From positions 18,825 through 82,824 of the forward strand of contig JAUJNO010000005.1 in the NCBI GenBank assembly GCA_030448125.1: DNA of 64,000 nucleotides. Direction: 5' to 3'. The notes under the pieces are model-generated. The model had not been told where the DNA came from. It saw only the letters and a list, made by a program, of their open reading frames with translations, and did not search any database. The stretch's first letter is position 1. Every line of letters begins with the position of its first letter. The position numbers were made by a program, and so were the translations under genes. The DNA is from Rubrobacteraceae bacterium. GTDB taxonomy: Bacteria > Actinomycetota > Rubrobacteria > Rubrobacterales > Rubrobacteraceae. This document shows positions 43,751-53,023 of this stretch, piece by piece.

Positions 43751-44494
43751 GTGCGCATCGCGCTCTTCATAACGTGCTTCAACGACACACTCTTCCCCGA
43801 GACCGGCCGGGCCACCGTCGAGGTCCTCGAACGCCTCGGGGTAGAGGTGGACTTCCCGCTGGAACAGACCTGCTGCGGCCAGATGCACTTCAACACCGGC
43901 TACCAGCGCGAGGCGATACCGCTCGTCCGGCGCTTCGTCGAGGTCTTTAAAAACTACGAGGCGGTGGTGGCGCCCTCGGGCTCCTGCGTCGGCATGGTCC
44001 GCGAGCTCTACCCCATGGCCGCCGACCTCGCGAACGACAAACGCCTCGCCGCTGACGTCGAGGAGCTCTCCCCCAGGGTCTTCGAGCTCTCGGAGTTCCT
44101 GGTCAAGAAGCTCGGCGTAACGGACGTCGGCGCCTACTACCCGCACCGCGTCACCTACCACCCGACCTGCCACTCCTTGAGGATGCTAAAAGTCGGCGAC
44201 GCGCCCCTGAAGCTGCTCGAGGCCGTGCGGGGCATAGACTTTGTCGAGCTGCCAGAGGCCAGAGAGTGCTGCGGCTTCGGGGGGACCTTCGCGGTCAAGA
44301 ACGCCGACACCTCCATCGCGATGCTCGGCGATAAGCTCCGGCACGTCCTCGAGACCGAGGCGGAGGTCTGCGCCGCCGGAGACAACTCGTGCCTGATGCA
44401 CATCGGCGGCGGCCTCAAACGCCAGCGGGCCGGGGTAAGGACCGTTCATCTGGCGGAGATACTAGCCACCACTGAGGAGAAGATAAAGCCGTGA
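43751..44494 (+). CDS. lutA: L-lactate utilisation protein LutA (Fe-S, CCG domains)
   Basis: A 247-residue protein starts with GTG 43751 behind AGCGAGGAGG. Its two CCG domains show QTCCGQMHFNTGYQREA and ECCGFGGTFAVKNADTS, along with SGSCVGMVRELYP and NSCLMHIGGGL. LutA is one subunit of LutABC, which oxidises L-lactate to pyruvate. The stop overlaps lutB by four bases (GTGA), showing coupling. A plausible promoter (TATCAT at 43686-43691) lies upstream. Confidence 0.9.
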   Translation: MRIALFITCFNDTLFPETGRATVEVLERLGVEVDFPLEQTCCGQMHFNTGYQREAIPLVRRFVEVFKNYEAVVAPSGSCVGMVRELYPMAADLANDKRLAADVEELSPRVFELSEFLVKKLGVTDVGAYYPHRVTYHPTCHSLRMLKVGDAPLKLLEAVRGIDFVELPEARECCGFGGTFAVKNADTSIAMLGDKLRHVLETEAEVCAAGDNSCLMHIGGGLKRQRAGVRTVHLAEILATTEEKIKP

Positions 44495-45984
44495 CTATCG
44501 AAGCCCCAGACGCCTTCTCCGGCGGCAAGACACCGCACTTCGAGGAGAGCGCCCGCGAGAGCCTCGCCGACTCGCAGCTACGGCGCAACCTCGGCAAGGC
44601 CACCCAGACAATACGGAACAAGCGGGCCGTGGCCGTCGAGGAGATGCCCGACTGGGAGCAGCTCAGGGAGGCCGGCCGGGCCCTGAAGTCGCGTACGTTG
44701 CGCCACCTCGACGAGTACCTCTTGCAGCTCGAAGAGTCCGTGAAGCAAGCTGGGGGTCAGGTGCATTGGGCGCGGGACGGCGAGGAGGCGAACCGCATCA
44801 TCGCGGGGATCGCGAAGAGCCACGACGCCGGAGAAGTAGTCAAGGTCAAGTCCATAGCCACCGACGAAACCAAGCTCAACGAGTATCTAAAGCGCGAAGG
44901 CATCGAGGCGTTCGAGACGGACCTCGCGGAGCTCATCATCCAGCTCGCCGGGGAGACCTCTTCGCACATTCTGGTACCGGCTATACACAAGAACCGGTCC
45001 GAGATCCGGGAGCTCTTCATGCAAAAGCTCGGTGTCGAAGACCTCTCGGACGACCCGCCCGACCTGACCAACGCCGCCCGGCTATACCTGCGCGAGAAGT
45101 TCTTGAAAGCGAAGGTCGGTATCAGCGGGGCGAACTTCGCGGTCGCCGAGACGGGGACGGTGTGCGTCGTCGAGTCCGAGGGGAACGGCCGGATGTGTAC
45201 GACGCTTCCACCCGTGCTCGTCACGCTCATGGGTATAGAGAAGATCATACCGGCCTGGCAAGACTACGAGGTATTTATGCAACTCCTCCCCCGCTCCTCG
45301 ACCGCCGAGCGGATGAACCCATACACCACGTTCTGGACCGGTGTCTCGGAAGGTGATGGACCACAAGAGTTCCACCTCGTCCTCCTGGACAACGGGCGGA
45401 CGGAGGTGCTGGACGACGAGATCGGGCGGCAGACCCTGAACTGCATTCGCTGCTCGGCCTGCCTAAACGTCTGCCCCGTCTACGAACGCACCGGCGGCCA
45501 CGCCTACAACTCCGTGTACCCGGGACCGATCGGAGCGATCCTCACGCCGCAGTTGGTCGGCATCGGCAAGTCGGGCTCGGACTCCCTGCCCTACGCCTCG
45601 TCCCTGTGCGGCGCGTGCTACGAGGTCTGTCCCGTGAAGATCAACATCCCGGAGGTCCTTATACACCTGCGCGGTAGGGTGGTGCGTCACAAGCAGGACG
45701 AGGGAGGTCTCAGGGGCAAGCTTGACCCGGAGAACGTCGCGATGCGGGCGATGGCGAAGACCTTCTCGGAGCCCAGGCTCTACGAGGGCGCCCAGAAGGC
45801 GGCGAGGATAGGCCAGTGGCCCCTGGCTCGCAGCGGAGCCATCCACCGCCTTCCGGGCAGGCTCGCCGGCTGGACCGACGCCCGCGACCTGAAGCCGATA
45901 CCAGAGCAGACCTTCCGCGAGTGGTGGAGATCCAGGAACGGCTCGGGGACCCATTCGGGAACCCGTTCGGGGGAGGGCTCGTGA
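44491..45984 (+). CDS. lutB: L-lactate utilisation protein LutB (Fe-S)
   Basis: This 497-residue protein has an N-terminal LUD domain (AGVSGANFAVAET-like KVGISGANFAVAETGTVCVV) and two 4Fe-4S motifs, CIRCSACLNVCPVY and CGACYEVCPVKINIP. It is the large electron-transfer subunit of LutABC. It overlaps lutA and lutC by four bases each. The C-terminal tail repeats Thr/Gly/Ser (GTHSGTRSGEGS). Length is about 20 residues more than in Bacillus. Confidence 0.92.
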   Translation: MTIEAPDAFSGGKTPHFEESARESLADSQLRRNLGKATQTIRNKRAVAVEEMPDWEQLREAGRALKSRTLRHLDEYLLQLEESVKQAGGQVHWARDGEEANRIIAGIAKSHDAGEVVKVKSIATDETKLNEYLKREGIEAFETDLAELIIQLAGETSSHILVPAIHKNRSEIRELFMQKLGVEDLSDDPPDLTNAARLYLREKFLKAKVGISGANFAVAETGTVCVVESEGNGRMCTTLPPVLVTLMGIEKIIPAWQDYEVFMQLLPRSSTAERMNPYTTFWTGVSEGDGPQEFHLVLLDNGRTEVLDDEIGRQTLNCIRCSACLNVCPVYERTGGHAYNSVYPGPIGAILTPQLVGIGKSGSDSLPYASSLCGACYEVCPVKINIPEVLIHLRGRVVRHKQDEGGLRGKLDPENVAMRAMAKTFSEPRLYEGAQKAARIGQWPLARSGAIHRLPGRLAGWTDARDLKPIPEQTFREWWRSRNGSGTHSGTRSGEGS

Positions 45985-46637
45985 CCCCGGCCAGGGAGGA
46001 GATCCTGCGCCGCGTCCGCCGCGCGACGCACGACGTTCCGAAAGACGAACACCCCGAGGACGTCCCCGTCGAGCGCGGCTACCGCGACAAAGACGACGCC
46101 CCGCGCGAGGAGATCGTCGAAAGGTTCGCCGAGAGGGTGGCCGAGTACGAGGCGACCGTACACCGCGCAGACGAGTCCGATCTCCCCCGCGCGATAGCCG
46201 AGGCCTGCGGGCGGCGCGGCGTCCGGCAGCTCGTCGTTCCCGCCGGGCTACCCGAAGAGTGGATCCCCGAGGACGTCGAAACTTTGCGCGACGCGGCCAG
46301 TTCCCCGCTCTCCAACGAGGAGCTCGACCGGAGCGACGGGACCTTGACCGGCTGTTCTCTGGGCATCGCCCAGACCGGCACCATCGTCCTCGACGCCGGG
46401 GAGGGGCAGGGCCGCCGGGCCCTAACGCTCCTGCCCGACTACCATCTCTGCGTGGTGCGGGAAGAGCAGATCGTCGGCCTCGTCCCCGAAGCCTTCGCGA
46501 AGCTCGAAGAGACCGTGAAGGGCGAAGGACGGGCCATCACCTTCATCTCCGGCCCGTCGGCGACCTCGGACATAGAGCTCAACCGCGTCGAGGGCGTGCA
46601 CGGGCCGCGTACGCTGGAGGTTTTGATCGTCGGCTGA
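45981..46637 (+). CDS. lutC: L-lactate utilisation protein LutC (LUD domain)
   Basis: A 218-residue LUD-domain protein starts at GTG 45981, overlapping the lutB stop. It contains LTGCSLGIAQTGTIVLDAGE, RRALTLLPDYHLCVV and ISGPSATSDIELNRVEGVHG, the standard LutC motifs. It ends the lut operon. Its neighbour on the opposite strand is a MarR-GNAT fusion; no LutR-type GntR repressor is adjacent. Confidence 0.9.
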   Translation: MTPAREEILRRVRRATHDVPKDEHPEDVPVERGYRDKDDAPREEIVERFAERVAEYEATVHRADESDLPRAIAEACGRRGVRQLVVPAGLPEEWIPEDVETLRDAASSPLSNEELDRSDGTLTGCSLGIAQTGTIVLDAGEGQGRRALTLLPDYHLCVVREEQIVGLVPEAFAKLEETVKGEGRAITFISGPSATSDIELNRVEGVHGPRTLEVLIVG

Positions 46638-46660
46638 CTCGTTTAAGGGCGAGCGCCGCT

Positions 46661-47617
46661 TCAGAGGGTGAGCTCCCAGTTCTGTCCGACGAGGTCTCGA
46701 CCGAAGCTGTGGTGCTCTTCCTCCTCCACGAGCTCAAACCCGTGCCCCTCGTAGACGCGCCGGGCAGCGTCGAGCACGCTGTTGGTCCAGAGCGTAAGGG
46801 TTTCGTAGCCCCGGCTCCTGGCAAAACGGATACACTCCTCGACGAGGCGGGCGCCGAGCCCGAGACCGCGCGCTTCGGGCTCGACCAGGAGGAGCCGGAG
46901 CTTGGCGACGGTATCACTGGCTCTCACGACGAAGACGCAACCGACGATCTCACCGCCCATCTCGGCGATCCAGCAACGTTCCTTAGCCGGGTCGTAGTCG
47001 TTTATGAAGTCCGCGACGATCCGCGCTACGAGCGCCTCGAAGCGCTCGTCCCAGCCGTACTCCTTCGCGTAAAGGACACCGTGCCTGTAGACGACCCAAC
47101 CCATGTCGCCAGGCTCGTGCGGGCGCAAGAGAAAGGGCTCGGAGAACTTGAAGCCCTGGCCGGCGGCCTCGTCGAGGACACCTTCGATGGTTCGCATGGC
47201 CTCGAGAAGGCGGCATTGGTCCTCCTCGGAGAGCCCGCCGAGCACCTCAGCCACCTCCTCGCGCGAGCGGTCGTCGAGCAGGGAGAAGACAGCTTTGCCG
47301 TCGGGAGTGAGAGAGAGAAGACGCTGGCGACCGTCGGCCTCCGAACGGACCTTGTCGATGAGGCCCTGCCGCTCGAGGCGGGATAGGATGCGGCTGAGGT
47401 AGCCCTGGTCCAGGCCCAGCTCGCGCGACAGCTCGGAGGCGGTCAAGAGGTCGCCGCGGTGCGAGATCTCGAATAAAACGCGGGCTTCGGTGAGGGAGTA
47501 GGGGCTGTGCAACAGCCCCTCGCGCAACACCCCGATCCGCCGGGTAAAGAAGCGGTTGAAACGCCGTACAGCGTCGATTCTCGTTTCGAGGTCGTTCCCA
47601 AGGTCGTCTTTTTGCAC
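46661..47617 (-). CDS. MarR regulator fused to GNAT acetyltransferase
   Basis: This 318-residue protein starts at GTG 47617, ten bases after GAGGAGG. Residues 1-150 are a MarR winged helix (ELSRELGLDQGYLSRILSRL, then ERQGLIDKVRSEADGRQRLL). Residues 160-318 are GNAT (VIADFINDYDPAKERCWIAE, LLLVEPEARGLGLGARLVEE, and RSRGYETLTLWTNSVLDAAR). Such fusions are known in many bacteria and some modify or sense small amines. In the gap to 47816 the arms TACTTG and CAAGTA (about 47638-47680) surround an AT-rich tract, a likely promoter/operator. Confidence 0.85.
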   Translation of the reverse strand: MQKDDLGNDLETRIDAVRRFNRFFTRRIGVLREGLLHSPYSLTEARVLFEISHRGDLLTASELSRELGLDQGYLSRILSRLERQGLIDKVRSEADGRQRLLSLTPDGKAVFSLLDDRSREEVAEVLGGLSEEDQCRLLEAMRTIEGVLDEAAGQGFKFSEPFLLRPHEPGDMGWVVYRHGVLYAKEYGWDERFEALVARIVADFINDYDPAKERCWIAEMGGEIVGCVFVVRASDTVAKLRLLLVEPEARGLGLGARLVEECIRFARSRGYETLTLWTNSVLDAARRVYEGHGFELVEEEEHHSFGRDLVGQNWELTL

Positions 47618-47816
47618 TAACGCTACCTCCTCATACTACTTGTCATTGTCCAGTATATATTTGCTTTAGTCAAGTATTTACGGTAGCGTTAGGGGAGCCG
47701 CCGCGTGCAAAGCAGCGTTACCTCACGAGGGCAGAACGGCTCCGAAGACCGGACTTTCCCGGTTTATAGAAGGGATCGGTTGCCATCTCCAAGCCGTTCG
47801 TCCTTAATATCTCCCG

Positions 47817-48596
47817 ATGAACCAGATCGAGCGGCGAGTCTTCGACGGCCACCTGCACATAATCGACCCGCGCTTCCCGCTGGTCCCGAACCGGGGCTAC
47901 CTGCCGGAGCCCTTTACCGTGCGGGACTACCTGGAGAGGACCTCGGCGCTGGACCTCGCCGGCGGAGCGGTGGTCTCCGGCTCTTTCCAGGGGTTCGACC
48001 AGGGTTATCTCCTCGACGCCCTGGAGCGGCTGGGCCCCTCCTTCGTGGGCGTAACCCAGTTGCCCGCGACGGTGACGGACGAGGAGGTGCTGAGGCTGCA
48101 CGAGGCGGGGGTGCGGGCGGTGCGGTTCAACCTGTACCGGGGCGGCTCGGAGAGTCTCGATAATCTCGAACGCTTGGCGGCTCGGGTGCATGACGTCGCC
48201 GGGTGGCACGCGGAACTGTACGTGGACTCGAAGGACCTTGCGGACCTGGAGCCGCGCCTCGCCGCTTTGCCGAGGGGGTGCCTGGTGATAGATCACCTGG
48301 GGATGACGCGGGACGGTTACCCGGCTCTGCTGCGCCTCGTCGAGCGGGGCGCGAAGGTAAAGGCGACGGGCTTCGGCCGCGTGGAGTTAGACGTGTCCGA
48401 GGCGCTCCGGGAGATCGCCGCGGTCGATCCGGGCGCCCTGATATTCGGCACCGACCTGCCCGGCACCCGCGCCGGACGTCCCTTCAAGGAGACGGACGTG
48501 GACCTGATCGTGGAGACCCTCGGGGAGCCGCTGGCCGGACGCGTACTCCGCGAGAATGCCCTGGATTGGTACGTGCGCAGGGAGTCACGGAGATGA
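47817..48596 (+). CDS. Amidohydrolase-2 family hydrolase
   Basis: A 259-residue TIM-barrel protein starts at ATG 47817. The metal-binding opening is FDGHLHIIDPRFP, followed by GVRAVRFNLYRGG, LVIDHLGMTRDGYP and the C-terminal FGTDLPGTRA (catalytic Asp). This matches the PF04909 family, which includes lactone hydrolases and decarboxylases. It is divergent from the MarR-GNAT gene, so that regulator may control it. Substrate unknown. Confidence 0.8.
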   Translation: MNQIERRVFDGHLHIIDPRFPLVPNRGYLPEPFTVRDYLERTSALDLAGGAVVSGSFQGFDQGYLLDALERLGPSFVGVTQLPATVTDEEVLRLHEAGVRAVRFNLYRGGSESLDNLERLAARVHDVAGWHAELYVDSKDLADLEPRLAALPRGCLVIDHLGMTRDGYPALLRLVERGAKVKATGFGRVELDVSEALREIAAVDPGALIFGTDLPGTRAGRPFKETDVDLIVETLGEPLAGRVLRENALDWYVRRESRR

Positions 48597-48683
48597 GGGT
48601 AAGCCAACAGAGAGGGCGACCGCGTTTACCCGCGAGCGCCGCTGGGGAACGCTTAAGACGTTTCCGACGAGAGGAGTTTGATC

Positions 48684-49034
48684 TTGGCAGCCAACGAAAT
48701 CGAAATCGCCCTCGACCAGGCGGTAGCGGTTCTGCAGGGCGGAGTGGAGCGGCCCGGGATGGAGGGGGCGCTGCGGGTGATCGAGACCTGGGAGCAGAGG
48801 CTGGCGGCCTCCGAGAACCCCGAACTCGTAGCCATCTCCGACAACCTCGCCGCCTTGAGGATCCAGCTATTGGCGGGCGACTCCGACCCCGCGGCTGTGG
48901 GGCAACTCCTCGTGACTTTGGGCGAACAGGTCGGGGCGGTGGCCGGGGGCGACGCCGGTGCGCCGGTCGCCGACAGGCTGTCGCAGCTTAGCGCCCTGCT
49001 AACCGACCAGGGCAACTCGCTCGCGAACCGGTAA
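48684..49034 (+). CDS. Hypothetical small helical protein
   Basis: TTG 48684 lies seven bases after GAGGAG; it encodes about 116 residues, LAANEIEIALDQAVAVLQGG, VIETWEQRLAASENPELVAI and so on to the end LLTDQGNSLANR. It is soluble, Ala/Leu-rich and predicted helical. I do not recognise it. It sits between the amidohydrolase and gltX on the same strand. Confidence 0.55.
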   Translation: MAANEIEIALDQAVAVLQGGVERPGMEGALRVIETWEQRLAASENPELVAISDNLAALRIQLLAGDSDPAAVGQLLVTLGEQVGAVAGGDAGAPVADRLSQLSALLTDQGNSLANR

Positions 49035-49137
49035 ACGAGCCGGGGCGATGGCAGCGGGGTCCACGCCGGAGAAGGCAAACGGGTCGTACGCGGAGGCAAG
49101 ACTTTCCCGCCGGCGAACGGTATGTTAGCTTAACTTT

Positions 49138-50619
49138 ATGGACACGACACAAATTAGGGTACGGTACGCGCCGAGTCCGACTGGCTCGCTGCACGTCGGC
49201 GGCGTCAGGACGGCGCTCTTCAACTGGTTGTTCGCTCGCAAGAACAACGGTACGTTTGTCTTACGCATAGAGGACACGGACCTCGAACGCTCCACGGAGG
49301 AGTCCGTCGAGCAGCTCAAGCGGTCTCTGCGCTGGATCGGGCTGGAGTGGGACGAGGGACCCGAGATCGAAGGTCCCCACGGTCCCTACCGCCAGACCGA
49401 ACGCTTCGGCCTCTATCGCGAGGCGGCGAAGAAGCTCCTCGACTCGGGCGTGGCGTACCGCGACTTCGCCACCGCCGAGGAGCTCGCCGGGTTTCGGGAG
49501 AAGGCACGGGCCGAAAGGCGACAGCCGATCTACACCGGCGGCACCTACCGCGAGATGGACCCCGAGGAGGCGCTAAGAATGGCGGAGTCTGGGGAGCCGT
49601 ACACGGTGCGGATGAAGACTCCGCGCGAGGGAAAGACGGTGGTGGAAGACATGATCCGGGGCCCGGTCACCTTCGATAACGCCAACCTCGAGGACTTCGT
49701 CATCATGAAGTCCACCGACACCCCGACCTACAACTTCGCAGCGGCGGTGGACGACGCGGAGATGAGGATCAGCCACGTGATCCGGGGCGACGATCACCTC
49801 TCCAACACCCCCCGCCAGATCCTGGTCTACGACTCTTTGGGCTACGAGTTACCCGCCTTCGCCCACGTCCCGCAGGTCCTCGGGCCGGACAAGAAGAAGC
49901 TGTCCAAGCGACATGGGGCGGCGAGCGTGGAGGACTTCGCGGAGCAGGGGTATCTGCCGGAGGCGCTCTTCAACTACCTGGCGCTACTCGGGGCGGGGTA
50001 CGCGGCGGACGAGGAGATCTTCTCTCCCGACGAGTTGGCCGAGAGGTTCCGCGTCGACCGGGTCAGCGGCAACCCGGCGGTCTTCGACGAGAAGAAGCTC
50101 ACCGCCATAAACGCCGTCTACCTCAGGCGCCAGAGTCCGGAGGAGCTAGCCCTGATTTCCGCCCCGATGCTCGCCGAGTCGGGCGCCGCAACCCCGGAAG
50201 AACTGCAGCGCGACATGCCGCGCCTGACGGCCATAATGGCCCTCCTAAAGGACCGTTTGAACCGCACGACGGAGATCCCCGAATCGGTCGGCTACTTCTA
50301 CGGCGGCGAGCTCGCGTACGACCCGCAAGAGTTCGAGAAACAGCTCGGCAAAGAGTTCGTCCGGGAGACCTTCCCGGAACTCTTGGAACGCCTCCGGTCC
50401 CTGCCGGAGTGGACGGAAGAAGCCATCGAGGAAGCCGTCCGGAGCCTCGCCGCCGAGAGAGAGAAGGGCGCGCGGCACCTCATACACCCGTTGCGCTTCG
50501 CCGTGACCGGTCGCACCGTAAGCGCCGGCCTCTTCGAGACCCTGGCGCTCCTGGGCCGCGAGCGCACTCTGCTCAGGCTGGAAAAGGCCGCGGAAGAGAT
50601 GCAGCGCTTACCCGCCTAG
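49138..50619 (+). CDS. gltX: Glutamyl-tRNA synthetase
   Basis: This 493-residue class I synthetase starts at ATG 49138. The HIGH region is PSPTGSLHVGGVRTALFNWL and the KMSKS equivalent is KKLSKRHGAASVED. The discriminating GluRS-type anticodon domain fills the C-terminus. It charges tRNA-Glu. The tRNA-Glu(CTC) gene lies 121 bases downstream, so enzyme and substrate are neighbours. A weak promoter TTGTCG - TTATTT stands before the tRNA. Confidence 0.93.
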   Translation: MDTTQIRVRYAPSPTGSLHVGGVRTALFNWLFARKNNGTFVLRIEDTDLERSTEESVEQLKRSLRWIGLEWDEGPEIEGPHGPYRQTERFGLYREAAKKLLDSGVAYRDFATAEELAGFREKARAERRQPIYTGGTYREMDPEEALRMAESGEPYTVRMKTPREGKTVVEDMIRGPVTFDNANLEDFVIMKSTDTPTYNFAAAVDDAEMRISHVIRGDDHLSNTPRQILVYDSLGYELPAFAHVPQVLGPDKKKLSKRHGAASVEDFAEQGYLPEALFNYLALLGAGYAADEEIFSPDELAERFRVDRVSGNPAVFDEKKLTAINAVYLRRQSPEELALISAPMLAESGAATPEELQRDMPRLTAIMALLKDRLNRTTEIPESVGYFYGGELAYDPQEFEKQLGKEFVRETFPELLERLRSLPEWTEEAIEEAVRSLAAEREKGARHLIHPLRFAVTGRTVSAGLFETLALLGRERTLLRLEKAAEEMQRLPA

Positions 50620-50740
50620 GAGGGTACCGGCCGCCGGCGTGCGGCTATCAGCAAGAGCAGAAAGCCGACCAGCTGACCGACTTTAGAACCCTTTGACGAA
50701 CCGGGGGTTGTCGTTTAAACTCTGTGCTCGGTTATTTTGC

Positions 50741-50813
50741 GGCCCCATCGTCTAGAGGCCTAGGACATCGCCCTCTCACGGCGAAAACCGGGGTTCGAAC
50801 CCCCGTGGGGTCA
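50741..50813 (+). tRNA. tRNA-Glu (CTC), copy 1
   Basis: The 73-base sequence folds as a cloverleaf: acceptor GGCCCCA/TGGGGTC, anticodon loop CTCTCAC with anticodon CTC, T-arm CCGGGGTTCGAACCCCCG. CCA is not encoded. It is identical to the copy at 57963 and is the left boundary of an integrated element. Confidence 0.93.
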
Positions 50814-50821
50814 CTCCTTAC

Positions 50822-50851
50822 AGCCCGCTGGCTTCGCCCGGCGGGCTTTTT
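50822..50851 (+). terminator. Terminator after tRNA-Glu copy 1
   Basis: AGCCCGC and GCGGGCT pair around a 12-base loop, with TTTTT following. Confidence 0.85.
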
Positions 50852-51138
50852 CTATGCCAGAAACGCCGGAACGAGCCCCATCCCAAAGCCGGACCAATTG
50901 TCAACGGACATAGCTTAACACGATGCGTAGGGGTCAGGTGGGGGTCAGATTTTCTCCTCAAGAAGTCTGCCCTCCAGGGTAGACTTGGGGACGGGGCGGT
51001 GTACCCCCCGAGGCTTAGAGGCCCTTAGAGAGGCTCTAATGAGTAGCCCCGATTCTATTGGCGACCCGAGCAGGTGTGTACGTCCCGAGGAGGTCGGTGT
51101 CCGCATTGGGGCCTTCGTGAGTCGTGACTCGAAGGCCC

Positions 51139-51939
51139 TCAGACGGCGGCTGGCCGCAGATAGTCGATCGATCCCTCGAACAAGAAGGTGCCCTTCGACG
51201 CCCCAAAGAACGGAGCCTGAGCTTTCATCAGCCACTCGTGCACCGTCTCCCAGCCCTCGGCACCCTCCTTCTCGACGACGGCGATCACGTTACTCTGGGT
51301 CATCAGGTAGCCGACCAGTTCCTCCGGGGAGAACGAGACCTCATTCTCGTACCCCTCCCGTCCCACCAGCTCGAACCCGTGTTCGATCGCCCCTGCGTCG
51401 GTGAGGGGTTCCCTGTTGCGGGGAGGGCTTGGGTAGCGGCCCAGGTACTCCTCCCCGTACCATCCCTCGTACTCGGGGTTCTCCCCCATCCTCCCGGTGA
51501 ACCAGTTATCGTAGACGATCAACCAACCGGACGGGTCGAGCACCCGCCGGGCCTCGGCCAAGAAGGGGGCACGGTCGAACCAGTGGAAGGCCAGGGCGGT
51601 GGTGATCAGGTCAAACGACCCCTCGGCGAAGGGGAGCTTCTCGGCGGGAGCCTTCACGTACAGGATGCGAGCGTCTTTGGGGGCACGGGCCAGCATCTCT
51701 TCGGAGGAATCCGTGCCGACTATCCGCTCGGCGATATGCTTCAACGCTACGGTGGACTGCCCGGTCCCGCAGGCCACGTCGAGGGCCTGGGGCACCGGCA
51801 CGCGAAGATCGAGGAAGTCCTTGATCTTCCCGACGACGAGCGGGTGGAAGTACGGGCGACCTCCTGCGTACCGATCCGCCGAATCCCGGCTGTCGAAGTA
51901 ATTCAACCCGCCTCCCCGTCTGTGCCGCCCGGTAGCCAA
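51139..51939 (-). CDS. Class I SAM-dependent methyltransferase
   Basis: A 266-residue protein starts at ATG 51939. SAM motif I is ALDVACGTGQSTVALKHIA, motif II-like AERIVGTDSSEEML, and motif IV-like FDLITTALAFHWFDRAPFL, followed by ARRVLDPSGWLIVYDN. This fits the Methyltransferase-11/25 group. Substrate is unknown. It is the first gene inside the left attachment site. Its C-terminus (FLFEGSIDYLRPAAV) ends 272 bases from the repeat. Confidence 0.8.
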   Translation of the reverse strand: MATGRHRRGGGLNYFDSRDSADRYAGGRPYFHPLVVGKIKDFLDLRVPVPQALDVACGTGQSTVALKHIAERIVGTDSSEEMLARAPKDARILYVKAPAEKLPFAEGSFDLITTALAFHWFDRAPFLAEARRVLDPSGWLIVYDNWFTGRMGENPEYEGWYGEEYLGRYPSPPRNREPLTDAGAIEHGFELVGREGYENEVSFSPEELVGYLMTQSNVIAVVEKEGAEGWETVHEWLMKAQAPFFGASKGTFLFEGSIDYLRPAAV

Positions 51940-52169
51940 GCCCCGATCCTTCCCAAGACAAGAGCTGTCGACTCAGGCTCGGTCCTATGGTACCTAAGAG
52001 CGCACTTCAAAACCCTATCGCGACACGAAGTGGTGTTAGCGGAGGGTGAACGGAGCTGGCAAGCGTTTCTCAGTACCCAACGGTTTGCGATGTTGTTGGC
52101 TCACATTGTCCTATCGCGGCACATCGGTATCATCGCACGCCGCTATGAGCAGCAGCTATCCGCGTGGGC

Positions 52170-52832
52170 TCACGCTATCCAGGAGACCTCGTAACCGCCC
52201 GTCTTGAGACTCTTCATGACACTCGAAGGGTCTGTGGTCACTAGCTGAAATACCAGGGTGCGTTTGCCGGATCTCCAATCCGGATCGGAGAGGACGCTGA
52301 CTATGTCCACCTCAAGGTCCTGGATTTTTCCTACTACCTCGGCCAGGACCCCCGCCTTGTTCGCCGCCTGGACTTCGATCCGGCAACCGGGCTCAGGTAA
52401 CCCAGCGAGCATTACCAGAGCCCGCATCACATCTGAGGATGTGACAATCCCCACCAGCTCCTCCTCGGACACCGCCGACCCCTCATCCACCACGGGCCCC
52501 TCGGTCACCACTGGCAGGCTTTGTATCTTGTGTTCGTACATCTCCTGTGCGACATTCTCTATAGAGTCCTCCGGGTCCGCCGTGATCACCTCCCGGGTCA
52601 TCACATCTCCCACCCGTATCTTCTGCAGAGCGTTTGCCCGCTCCGGATCACCCAAGGCAGGGCTCGCGTCCCTAAGATCACGATCGGTAACTATCCCTAC
52701 CAGATGCCCCCCCTCTAAGATCGGTATGTGCCTTATCCGCCTCTCCCGACAGAGGGTCAGGGCCTCGGCCACGCTTGCCTCGGGCGAAAGCGTCACTAAT
52801 TTTCCGGTCATCCAGTATCGCACCAGCAGCAT
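52170..52832 (-). CDS. AcuB-like CBS-CBS-ACT domain protein
   Basis: This 220-residue protein starts at ATG 52832 behind GGAGGTTAGCAAA. Two CBS domains (RRIRHIPILEGGHLVGIVTD, HKIQSLPVVTEG, VGIVTSSDVMRALVMLAG) are followed by an ACT-like domain (RIEVQAANKAGVLAEVVGKI) and the tail TLVFQLVTTDPSSVMKSLK. Domain order and the ending match Bacillus AcuB, a ligand-sensing protein linked to acetoin use. CBS pairs usually bind adenosine nucleotides. It has no neighbours of an acetoin pathway here. The region 51940-52169 has no gene. Confidence 0.75.
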   Translation of the reverse strand: MLLVRYWMTGKLVTLSPEASVAEALTLCRERRIRHIPILEGGHLVGIVTDRDLRDASPALGDPERANALQKIRVGDVMTREVITADPEDSIENVAQEMYEHKIQSLPVVTEGPVVDEGSAVSEEELVGIVTSSDVMRALVMLAGLPEPGCRIEVQAANKAGVLAEVVGKIQDLEVDIVSVLSDPDWRSGKRTLVFQLVTTDPSSVMKSLKTGGYEVSWIA

Positions 52833-53023
52833 TTTGCTAACCTCCCTTTCCCCAGAGCGGTGGTCCCAGCCTAAAGTATTATCTTGCCACTTAGGGTGCG
52901 TTTCAAAACCCCCACTTGAGCGTCTGAGGCTGACAAACCCAGAGCCGAAATGGAGAAACCACTGCCGAATACCCTCCGCTTCCCGCTCACACTGCACCTG
53001 TCGTACCAGGTTTTGGAATGCAC

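Larger units (their letters stand above)
50741..50866 (+). repeat. Left 126-bp direct repeat (attachment site)
   Basis: Bases 50741-50866 are identical to 57963-58088. The repeat contains the entire tRNA-Glu, its terminator, and AAACGC at the end, which in the right copy is the 3' end of the PAP2-like gene. Similarity stops sharply at both ends (TTTGC versus CCAAA before; CGG versus TGC after). It is the product of site-specific integration. Confidence 0.85.

Noticed and set aside
52000..52910. Two copies of a CAAAACCC-containing 16-mer as insertion-sequence ends around the AcuB-like gene
   Set aside because: The copies are in the same orientation, only about 16 bases long and imperfect; no transposase is nearby.
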